This document shows, piece by piece, positions 1 to 4,765 of a stretch of DNA of 6,120 bases. The notes beneath the pieces are model-generated. The model was given only the letters and a program-made list of their open reading frames with translations, ran no database searches and was not told where the DNA came from. Position 1 is the stretch's first letter; each line of letters begins with the position of its first letter. Origin of the DNA: an uncultured Eubacterium sp. (GTDB lineage: Bacteria > Bacillota > Clostridia > Oscillospirales > Acutalibacteraceae); contig CABQCC010000086.1 of the NCBI GenBank assembly GCA_902462495.1, forward strand, positions 1 through 6,120. The letters are read 5' to 3'. A program made the translations under genes and the position numbers.

Positions 1-1
1 T

Positions 2-118
2 GACAAAACGCTGACGCATCTGTGGGCGGTTGCTCCACCAATGGCGACCCTATATTATGGGAACAGGCAAAAACAAAAAGCGAGCAATTACGGGAATAAA
101 GAAGTAATCAGGAAATGA
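2..118 (+). CDS. Possible 3' end of an unidentified gene, cut by the left edge
   Basis: A plus-strand frame is open from the left edge to a TGA at 116-118, giving 38 residues that start DKTLTHLWAV and end NKEVIRK. I do not recognise the family. The tail is basic and hydrophilic, as many protein C-termini are. A good plus-strand hairpin terminator follows at 214-263, which supports a plus-strand transcript arriving from the left. It lacks the Tyr-x-His type ending expected of a tyrosine integrase, so it should not be called one. A second frame (stop at 97-99) is also open for about 30 codons, so this could be chance. Confidence is low because only 117 bases can be seen. Confidence 0.25.
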   Translation, partial: DKTLTHLWAVAPPMATLYYGNRQKQKASNYGNKEVIRK

Positions 119-213
119 CCCTAACTACTTTTTACCTAAATTTGTTTACCCAATATCTCTTGCAGACTTTCGTCACGCTTTGTTATTCCAAAGAACCGTA
201 GGGAGTTACAGCA

Positions 214-263
214 ATTTGCACCCGCCAAAACCTTTTAGGCAAAGGTGGGTGCAAATATTTTTT
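214..263 (+). terminator. Rho-independent terminator, plus strand
   Basis: The arms ATTTGCACCCGCC (214-226) and GGTGGGTGCAAAT (244-256) pair over 13 bp with a single G-U wobble, around a 17-base loop. After one A comes a run of six T (258-263). This is a classical intrinsic terminator for a transcript moving left to right, most likely the one whose reading frame ends at 118. The loop contains a smaller CCT/AGG pairing of its own. Confidence 0.8.
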
Positions 264-347
264 ATGCACAAAACATCGAATTTGTATAAAATAATTGTTA
301 TTTTATGTCAGGTTTTACAAAATCATAATAAAAATGCACTTAAAGTA

Positions 348-367
348 CAATAAACCCACCTTTATTG
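348..367. repeat. Short inverted repeat touching the direct-repeat array
   Basis: CAATAAA (348-354) and TTTATTG (361-367) are perfect 7-bp reverse complements around the loop CCCACC. There is no T run after it, so it is not a terminator. Its last base is the first base of the 11-bp repeat array, so it may be part of the same protein-binding region. At 7 bp in A/T-rich DNA it may also be chance. Confidence 0.35.
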
Positions 368-410
368 GTGTGCAATAGGTGTGCAACGGGTGTGCAAAAA
401 GTGTGCAACG
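367..410 (+). repeat. Four tandem 11-bp direct repeats (iteron-like or integrase arm sites)
   Basis: Four head-to-tail copies sit at 367-377, 378-388, 389-399 and 400-410. The shared core is GTGTGCAA, preceded by G in the first three copies and A in the fourth. The last two bases vary (TA, CG, AA, CG). The period of exactly 11 bp puts every copy on about the same face of the helix, as in arrays bound by a repeated protein. Known arrays of this kind include plasmid replication iterons and the tandem arm-type sites of tyrosine integrases such as those of phage lambda. The nearby tRNA 3' end favours integrase arm sites. No replication initiator gene can be seen. Confidence 0.75.
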
Positions 411-494
411 CAACAGATTTTTACTTTTCCCAACAATTTTATAGAAAGTCCCGAAACCCGCATAAATAGTGCGTTTGCTGGCTTTTTTAGTAAA

Positions 495-521
495 GAAAAA
501 AGCGGGTTAAAAAACCCGCTT
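495..521 (-). terminator. Intrinsic terminator of tRNA-Leu
   Basis: On the minus strand, AAGCGGGTT (521-513), a TTTT loop and AACCCGCTT (508-500) form a perfect 9-bp stem. The run of T that starts in the stem continues to 496. It begins three bases after the encoded CCA end of the tRNA, so it is the natural end of that transcript. On the plus strand the hairpin is not followed by T residues, so it works in one direction only. Confidence 0.88.
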
Positions 522-524
522 CGT

Positions 525-611
525 TGGTGCTGGTGACCGGACTTGAACCGGTACGGTATTGCTACCGAGGGATTTTAAGTCCCTTGCGTCTGCCGATTTC
601 GCCACACCAGC
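525..611 (-). tRNA. tRNA-Leu, anticodon UAA
   Basis: The minus strand folds as a class II tRNA of 87 bases including an encoded CCA (525-527). The acceptor stem GCTGGTG (611-605) pairs with CACCAGC (535-529), with A as discriminator. The anticodon stem AGGGA/TCCCT holds the loop CTTAAAA, with TAA at 575-577, which reads UUA. The long variable arm CGGTA-GCAA-TACCG is typical of leucine tRNAs. The T arm is ACCGG-TTCAAGT-CCGGT. It has its own promoter and terminator, so it is a single-gene transcript. Its 3' half is a frequent target for integrating elements, and the repeat array at 367-410 lies on that side. Confidence 0.97.
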
Positions 612-622
612 ACAACACATAC

Positions 623-651
623 ATTTTAATTGATTTTATGTGTAATGTCAA
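623..651 (-). promoter_or_regulatory. Sigma-A-type promoter of tRNA-Leu
   Basis: On the minus strand, TTGACA (646-651) and TAAAAT (623-628) are separated by 17 bp (629-645). The -35 box is perfect and the -10 box has one mismatch to TATAAT. The expected transcript start, near 616, is about five bases before the tRNA 5' end. The spoIIR stop codon TGA (648-650) lies inside the -35 hexamer, so the two genes share these bases. Confidence 0.8.
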
Positions 652-1244
652 GGCTTTATTTTATTTTTTAGTTTATTTATGATTTCAAGTGCTTTGAACT
701 TTGGAATGTATTTTTTTGATGTTATAAGTTGCTTTTCTTCTTTGGTCAGCACCTTGTCAAAATCATTTGTGCACGCAGAAATACAGACAGTCGGATACAT
801 AACGCACCACCAATTATGACCTTTGCCCTCCCCTATTACAACCTTAACGGTGTTGTAATTCCCTGACGGTAGGGTGAAATCATTGTATTCTCTGATGTCG
901 AAAAATTCGTTGTCAACATAAACCTTTACGCTGTAATCGCTGTTGCAATTTTTTAAGGTGCGTTCGGCAGATTTTTGAAATAAATCGATGTTGTTTTTAG
1001 CTGTAACTATTGATTCGTCAAGACTGTTACAGTTTTCAAAAATATATGCAGTATCTTTTAACAAATTGTCTTTAACTTTTATTTTTAGTTCTTGGTCGGC
1101 TTGAGTGTCGCTGTTTGCTAAAATATGAAGTCTTAAAACTTTATGGCTGATGTCGTTTGAAAGTGTGTTGATTGGTGACATTATTCCGAATAAAATCAAT
1201 GAAATGAGGAATATCGGAATAAATAAATAGATTTTTTTGAGCAT
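648..1244 (-). CDS. spoIIR: Stage II sporulation protein R (SpoIIR)
   Basis: In Bacillus SpoIIR is made in the forespore under sigma-F and exported into the intermembrane space. There it triggers the SpoIIGA protease to process pro-sigma-E in the mother cell. This 198-residue protein starts with lysines and a hydrophobic segment (about 5-24), an uncleaved anchor or signal peptide. The family landmarks follow: LRLHILANSD near 37-46, DQELKIKVKD near 50-59, LPSGNYNTVKVVIGEGKG near 124-141 and NWWCVMYPTVC just after. The C-terminal tail is short and basic. The length is slightly below the 224 residues of the B. subtilis protein. The ATG at 1242-1244 has AGG seven bases upstream, inside the 3' arm of a hairpin; the next Met is residue 22, too late to keep the signal. 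No clear sigma-F promoter was found by eye. Confidence 0.95.
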   Translation of the reverse strand: MLKKIYLFIPIFLISLILFGIMSPINTLSNDISHKVLRLHILANSDTQADQELKIKVKDNLLKDTAYIFENCNSLDESIVTAKNNIDLFQKSAERTLKNCNSDYSVKVYVDNEFFDIREYNDFTLPSGNYNTVKVVIGEGKGHNWWCVMYPTVCISACTNDFDKVLTKEEKQLITSKKYIPKFKALEIINKLKNKIKP

Positions 1245-1248
1245 ATAA

Positions 1249-1282
1249 AAACCTGCCTTTCGTTTGAATGATTGGCAGGTTT
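1249..1282 (-). terminator. Hairpin between ispE and spoIIR: terminator that masks the spoIIR ribosome site
   Basis: AAACCTGCC (1249-1257) and GGCAGGTTT (1274-1282) are perfect 9-bp reverse complements around a 16-base loop. On the minus strand the stem is followed by a short T run (TTTTT, partly in the stem), so it can end the ispE transcript eight bases after its stop. The same 3' arm contains the only ribosome site of spoIIR (AGG at 1252-1254, with AAGG at 1256-1259 as a poorer option). Any read-through RNA would therefore hide that site. The weak T run makes termination efficiency uncertain. Confidence 0.65.
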
Positions 1283-1290
1283 GGTTATTT

Positions 1291-2166
1291 TTATTCGTTT
1301 TCGATTTTGCAACCCTTGCTTACAGGTGTGCAAATATGAATATCCTTTGCATAATTTTTAAGTTTTTCGGATGCTTTTTGCGCACTTTCTTTATCTGTGA
1401 AAATGCCAAAAACGGTTGGTCCCGAACCACTCATACAAGTGCCGAGAGCACCGTTTGAACGCATAATTTCTTTGATATAAACTCTTTCGGGAACTTCGAT
1501 AAATTGTTCAAAAACATTTTCCATTTTTGAGCAAATTTGTTCCAAATCCCTTGACTGCATAGCATAGAGCATACCGAGTTTGTCTGGAGTATGTACTTTG
1601 CCGTTTTCATCAAAAGCTTTGAACGCATTGCCTGTGTTGACGCCTGTTTTCGGCTTTGCAAGCAGGATAAAGCACTTGCGAAGCGGTTTTACGGGATTGA
1701 GCACTTCACCAATGCCTTGCGCAAGAAGTGTTCCGCCGCAAATACAAAACGGTACATCGGCGCCGATTTTTACACCGATTTGGCACAATTCTTTATTGCT
1801 CAAATTTGTGTTATATATTTGGTTTAGTGCAACGATAACCCCTGCTCCGTCGGCACTTCCGCCGGCAAGTCCCGCAGCGTGCGGAATTCGTTTCTTTATA
1901 TCAATATGAATACCGGTATCTTTAATGTTGTTCGCCTTGAAAAACGCAACGGCTGCTTTGTATGCAATGTTTTTTTCGTCAAGCGGAATACCGTCTTCAT
2001 CACAAGAAAGAGTTATCTTTTTGCCTTCTGTTTTTTCAACGGTCACCGTGTCGTAAAGACCGACCGACTGCATAATCATAAACAAATCGTGATAACCGTC
2101 TTTTCTTTGTGCAACGATATCAAGCATTAGGTTTATTTTTGCATATGCTTTTACTTTAATTTTCAT
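1291..2166 (-). CDS. ispE: 4-diphosphocytidyl-2-C-methyl-D-erythritol kinase (IspE)
   Basis: IspE phosphorylates 4-diphosphocytidyl-2-C-methylerythritol with ATP, a cytoplasmic step of the non-mevalonate (MEP) route to isoprenoids. It belongs to the GHMP kinase family. The 291-residue protein is of normal length. It shows the substrate Lys in KAYAKINL (K10), GYH with H26, the ATP-binding glycine loop PHAAGLAGGSADGAG (about 95-109), the catalytic Asp in GADVPF (D137) and the third GHMP motif MSGSGPTVFG (about 245-254). The residue after GGSAD is Gly where many members have Ala. The ATG lies within the last codons of the upstream aminotransferase gene (11-bp overlap), with AAGGA eight bases before it, so translation is probably coupled. 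A hairpin follows the stop. Confidence 0.97.
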   Translation of the reverse strand: MKIKVKAYAKINLMLDIVAQRKDGYHDLFMIMQSVGLYDTVTVEKTEGKKITLSCDEDGIPLDEKNIAYKAAVAFFKANNIKDTGIHIDIKKRIPHAAGLAGGSADGAGVIVALNQIYNTNLSNKELCQIGVKIGADVPFCICGGTLLAQGIGEVLNPVKPLRKCFILLAKPKTGVNTGNAFKAFDENGKVHTPDKLGMLYAMQSRDLEQICSKMENVFEQFIEVPERVYIKEIMRSNGALGTCMSGSGPTVFGIFTDKESAQKASEKLKNYAKDIHICTPVSKGCKIENE

Positions 2167-3337
2167 TTTTTAATTCCTTAACAAATTCGCCTATTCTTGT
2201 AATAGCTTCCTTAATATTGTCGATAGAATAGCAATAAGAAGCTCTGATATATCCCTCACCGCTGTCGCCAAAAGCGTTGCCCGGGATAACCGCAACATGC
2301 TTTTCTTTAATGAGTCTTTCGCAAAATTCATCACTTGAAAGACCTGTTGATTTTATGCAAGGGAAAACATAAAATGCACCCTTTGGCTCAAAACATTCAA
2401 GACCGATTTTTCTGAATGCGTCAACCGTAAATCTGCGACGCATATCGTAGTCCATAACCATTTTTTTGATGTCGTTGTCACCGTTTTTTAATGCGTCAAT
2501 TGCGGCATATTGTGAATTTGTCGGTGCAGACATAATTGCAAATTGATGAAGTTTTGTCATTTGCTTGATTACAGGTGCAGGACCGAGCGCATAGCCGAGT
2601 CGCCAGCCTGTCATAGAATACGATTTTGAAAAGCCGTTGATTACAATTGTTCGTTCTTTCATTCCGTCAATCGAAGCAATTGTGATGTGTCCCTCGGGAG
2701 TATATGTCAGCTCGCTGTATATTTCATCAGAAATAACAAAAAGATTATGCTTTTTGATTACTTCACTGATTGCTTTTAGCTCTGCCTCATTCATTATTGC
2801 GCCTGTCGGATTGTTTGGGAACGGAAGCACAATAGCCTTTGTTTTTGGAGTGACAGCGTTTTCAATATCATCGGGTGTAAGTTTAAATTCGTTTTCGAGT
2901 TTGGTTGCAACAGGAATTGCCTTACCGCCCGAAACCTCAACTATAGGTTTGTAGCAAACGAATGACGGTTCAACAACAAGCACTTCATCACCGCTGCTGA
3001 TAAGTGTACGGATAGCCATATCGATGCCCTCGCTGCCGCCGACGGTTACAAGCACCTCTGTTTTTGGGTCATATTGAACAAGATATTTTCTTGTGTAGTA
3101 TCTTGAAATCTCGTTTCTGAGATCGATTAGACCTGCGTTTGCAGTATATCTTGTTTTTCCTCGTTCAAGATAGTCTATTCCCTGTTGCCTGATATGCCAT
3201 GGAGTTAAAAAATCAGGCTCGCCGACACCGAGTGAAATAACATTGTCCATTTCCTCGGCAATAGAAAAGAATTTTCTGATGCCTGACGGTTTGACATTGG
3301 TAAGGTTAGGGTTTAAAAATTCGTTATAATCAATCAC
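2156..3337 (-). CDS. PLP-dependent class I/II aminotransferase
   Basis: This 393-residue fold-type I aminotransferase resembles the aspartate/aromatic aminotransferase branch (PatA/AspC-like). Visible landmarks are SLGVGEPDF near 35-43, the cofactor-binding PNNPTG with N176, SDEIY with D204 and Y207, the Schiff-base lysine in GFSKSYSMTGWRLGY (K238, with R246) and the carboxylate-binding Arg in YIRASYCYS (R365). It should transfer an amino group between an amino acid and a 2-oxoacid in the cytoplasm. The exact substrate cannot be read from the sequence; aspartate, aromatic amino acids or a lysine-pathway intermediate are all possible. It starts with GTG (3337-3335), overlapping the stop of the Lrp-type gene as GTGA, with AGGGGG 11 bases upstream. 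The regulator next to it suggests amino-acid-responsive control. Confidence 0.93.
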   Translation of the reverse strand: MIDYNEFLNPNLTNVKPSGIRKFFSIAEEMDNVISLGVGEPDFLTPWHIRQQGIDYLERGKTRYTANAGLIDLRNEISRYYTRKYLVQYDPKTEVLVTVGGSEGIDMAIRTLISSGDEVLVVEPSFVCYKPIVEVSGGKAIPVATKLENEFKLTPDDIENAVTPKTKAIVLPFPNNPTGAIMNEAELKAISEVIKKHNLFVISDEIYSELTYTPEGHITIASIDGMKERTIVINGFSKSYSMTGWRLGYALGPAPVIKQMTKLHQFAIMSAPTNSQYAAIDALKNGDNDIKKMVMDYDMRRRFTVDAFRKIGLECFEPKGAFYVFPCIKSTGLSSDEFCERLIKEKHVAVIPGNAFGDSGEGYIRASYCYSIDNIKEAITRIGEFVKELKNEN

Positions 3338-3813
3338 AGCGAGACTGTCCCCCTGTCATCCTTTGTCGCTTCTGCAAAGCTGATGCCCTGCTCTTTGTAC
3401 TTCTTGAGGATAAAGTTTGTAGTTGTTGAAACAACATCTTCAAGCGGAGAAAGTCGCTTTACAACAAACATTGCGACTTCTTCGAAAGATTTGTTTTGAA
3501 CTATACAGCAGAGGTCATAGCCGCCGCTCATAAGATAAATGCTCTCAACTTCTTCAAGATTTGCAATTCGCTGTGCAACTTCGTCAAAGCCGTGGCCGAA
3601 TTTTGGTTGAACCTTAATTTCAATAAGTGCAGTACAATCTTTTGCGTTTACTTTTTCTTTGTCAAGAATTGCACGATAGCCTTTGATTACACCGCTTTCT
3701 TCGTATATTCTGATTTGTTCTTTTACTTCTTCTTCGCTCACACCGAGCATAACCGCAAGTTCCTCGTTTGTAAGTCTTGGATTTGTTTCAAGTAAATATA
3801 ATAATCTGTCCAT
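3334..3813 (-). CDS. Lrp/AsnC-family transcriptional regulator
   Basis: A 159-residue DNA-binding regulator of the feast/famine type. Residues 1-50 form the winged helix-turn-helix (LTNEELAVMLGVSEEEVKEQI, then GVIKGYRAIL). Residues about 60-140 form the ligand-binding RAM domain, with the conserved turn SGGYDLCC (96-103) and the late strand VVSTTTNFILKKYK. Family members assemble as dimers to octamers and change DNA binding when an amino acid binds the RAM domain. The C-terminal tail after 143 (about 16 residues) is polar and not part of the usual core. The ATG has a strong AAGGAG site six bases upstream and lies 12 bp after the phosphatase stop. The stop overlaps the aminotransferase GTG, so the two are probably translated together and the regulator may control this operon. 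Confidence 0.95.
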   Translation of the reverse strand: MDRLLYLLETNPRLTNEELAVMLGVSEEEVKEQIRIYEESGVIKGYRAILDKEKVNAKDCTALIEIKVQPKFGHGFDEVAQRIANLEEVESIYLMSGGYDLCCIVQNKSFEEVAMFVVKRLSPLEDVVSTTTNFILKKYKEQGISFAEATKDDRGTVSL

Positions 3814-3825
3814 CTTATCTCCTTA

Positions 3826-4631
3826 TTATTCTATGGCAATGAGCTTTGGTTCTCTTTTTTCAAATACAGTAAAATGCTCAAAGCCACATTCTTTTAGTAT
3901 GTCATAGCCCTTGTCAATATTGTTGCACACTTTGTCAAAATAATGTGAATCAGAGCCGACCGTTACATATTTTCCACCCATATTGTGAAACTTTTTGATA
4001 TATGCTTTGTTTGGCAATGTATCGTTCATATCCATTGAAAGACCCGAAACATTAAGTTCAATCGCCTTGTTATTTGCAATTATTGTGCTGAAAATTTCTT
4101 CGATGATGTCATCGAATTTTGACATATCAACATTGATTTTTTCTCTTGCAACAATATATCTTAGCGGATAAGTCAAATGAGCAAGACTGTCAGTTTTGTT
4201 CCATTTTGCCAAATCAAGCAACGCATTGAAATACTGTTGCAACAGGTTGTAAATGTCATATTGTTTGTAATCCAAAAAATAGAAATCTTCCATATCTTTT
4301 AGATTGTGCACGAGCCGAGCACAAAATCAAAATCGTATTTTGACAAAAATTTTTCCGAAAGTTCTTTTTCAAAAAGAGGCTGACCGAGTTCAACGCCGTT
4401 ATATACCTTGATTTGAGGAAAGGTCGCCTTTGCTTCAAGAACTTCTGCAAACTGCCTGTCCTCAAAATCCCAGCAACCGTATTTTGTTCCGTCAATATCG
4501 CAATGGTCGGTAATCGCTATACCAATACCGCCGTTTTTTATTATTCCTTCGCATAATTGCTTGCAGGAATGATGTCCGTCAAAAGAGTTGGCAGAATGAG
4601 TATGTGTGTCAAAAATGTTTTTGTATTTCAT
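3826..4631 (-). pseudogene. PHP-domain histidinol-phosphatase-like gene with a one-base frameshift
   Basis: Two adjacent frames together give one PHP-family phosphatase of the HisK type, which removes phosphate from L-histidinol phosphate in histidine synthesis; another phosphoester substrate is possible. The first part (to the stop at 4299) has the metal ligands of DTHTHS (H10, H12), ITDH (H43) and NGVELGQ (E81), and ends at DFVLGS. The second part resumes as V-H-N-L-K-D-M-E-D-F and carries AHLTYPLRY and VGSDSH. The join at about 4309-4315 needs one extra base to restore GSVHN. With it the protein is 268 residues, normal for the family. No slippery heptamer is visible, so programmed shifting is unlikely. 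The ATG at 4631 is preferred: GGTGA lies five bases upstream, and the earlier ATG (4649) falls before the expected transcript start. The gene ends in two TAA codons. Confidence 0.85.
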
Positions 4632-4635
4632 AATC

Positions 4636-4642
4636 ATCACCC
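4636..4642 (-). promoter_or_regulatory. Ribosome binding site deciding the phosphatase start
   Basis: The minus-strand bases GGGTGAT contain GGTGA, a match to the ribosomal anti-SD complement, with five bases before the ATG at 4631-4629. The alternative ATG at 4649 is preceded only by promoter bases, so this site fixes the start. Confidence 0.65.
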
Positions 4643-4650
4643 GGCTCATT

Positions 4651-4659
4651 ATTATATCA
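4651..4659 (-). promoter_or_regulatory. Extended -10 promoter of the phosphatase-lrp-aminotransferase-ispE train
   Basis: On the minus strand the bases TGATATAAT give a perfect TATAAT (4656-4651) directly preceded by TGA, the extended -10 form. At 17 bp upstream there is only T-rich DNA and no TTGACA, as is common for extended -10 promoters. The predicted start near 4644 leaves a leader of about 13 bases that contains the ribosome site. This is the only good promoter seen for the genes down to ispE. Confidence 0.65.
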
Positions 4660-4702
4660 TAGTTTTCGGTAAAATAAAATACTTATAAATAAAATTATTT
4701 GT

Positions 4703-4731
4703 TTGACAATTATACAAATTAAAACTATAAT
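4703..4731 (+). promoter_or_regulatory. Consensus sigma-A promoter of the beta-helix gene
   Basis: TTGACA (4703-4708), a 17-bp spacer and TATAAT (4726-4731) match the sigma-A consensus at all 12 positions. The expected start is near 4738, giving a leader of about 28 bases. It is divergent from the promoter at 4651-4659, with the -10 boxes about 70 bp apart. Such an exact match suggests strong basal expression unless a repressor acts. Confidence 0.85.
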
Positions 4732-4750
4732 ATAGATTAATTATATTATA
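4726..4750. repeat. 9-bp inverted repeat over the -10 box and start site
   Basis: TATAATATA (4726-4734) and TATATTATA (4742-4750) are perfect reverse complements around the loop GATTAAT. The left arm includes the -10 hexamer, and the predicted transcript start falls in the loop. This would suit an operator for a dimeric repressor. All arm bases are A or T, so chance is a real alternative. Confidence 0.35.
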
Positions 4751-4765
4751 TAAGAGGTAATTAAA

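Larger units (their letters stand above)
119..524. other. Gene-poor stretch next to tRNA-Leu, possible end of an integrated element
   Basis: About 400 bases with no convincing gene. It contains a plus-strand terminator, a small inverted repeat, four tandem 11-bp repeats and the tRNA terminator, each listed separately. The longest open stretch (frame 3, 106-353) has no ribosome site, has its first ATG only at 264 and runs through the terminator hairpin, so it is not called. Integrases of the tyrosine family commonly use the 3' end of tRNA genes as targets and bind short direct repeats near the attachment core. The position of these repeats on the 3' side of tRNA-Leu fits that plan. No integrase, excisionase or second attachment copy is visible, so the element reading is inference only. 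Confidence 0.3.

Noticed and set aside
106..353. Open plus-strand frame of about 82 codons
   Set aside because: The first ATG is at 264 with no ribosome site, and the frame runs straight through the terminator hairpin at 214-263. The sequence shows no family features.
367..410. CRISPR array
   Set aside because: The units are 11 bp and contiguous with no spacers, unlike CRISPR repeats.
1324..1334. A fifth copy of the 11-bp repeat (GGTGTGCAAAT)
   Set aside because: It is the reverse complement of coding bases of ispE (Ile-Cys-Thr-Pro), isolated and nearly 1 kb from the array. It fits coding constraint and chance.
1245..1340. Sigma-F promoter upstream of spoIIR
   Set aside because: I looked for a GTATA-like -35 and a GG-rich -10 at the right distance on the minus strand. 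No convincing pair was found by eye, so it is not annotated.
1264..2130. Several plus-strand and alternative-frame open stretches over ispE
   Set aside because: They lie opposite or out of frame with a clear IspE protein that has all family motifs, and they lack ribosome sites and recognisable domains.
2637..2954. Plus-strand open stretch of 105 codons over the aminotransferase
   Set aside because: It is antisense to a well-supported aminotransferase, and its hydrophobic translation is typical of a shadow frame.
4299..4320. Programmed ribosomal frameshift in the phosphatase gene
   Set aside because: There is no X XXY YYZ slippery heptamer and no evident downstream stem. A one-base deletion or sequencing error explains the data more simply.
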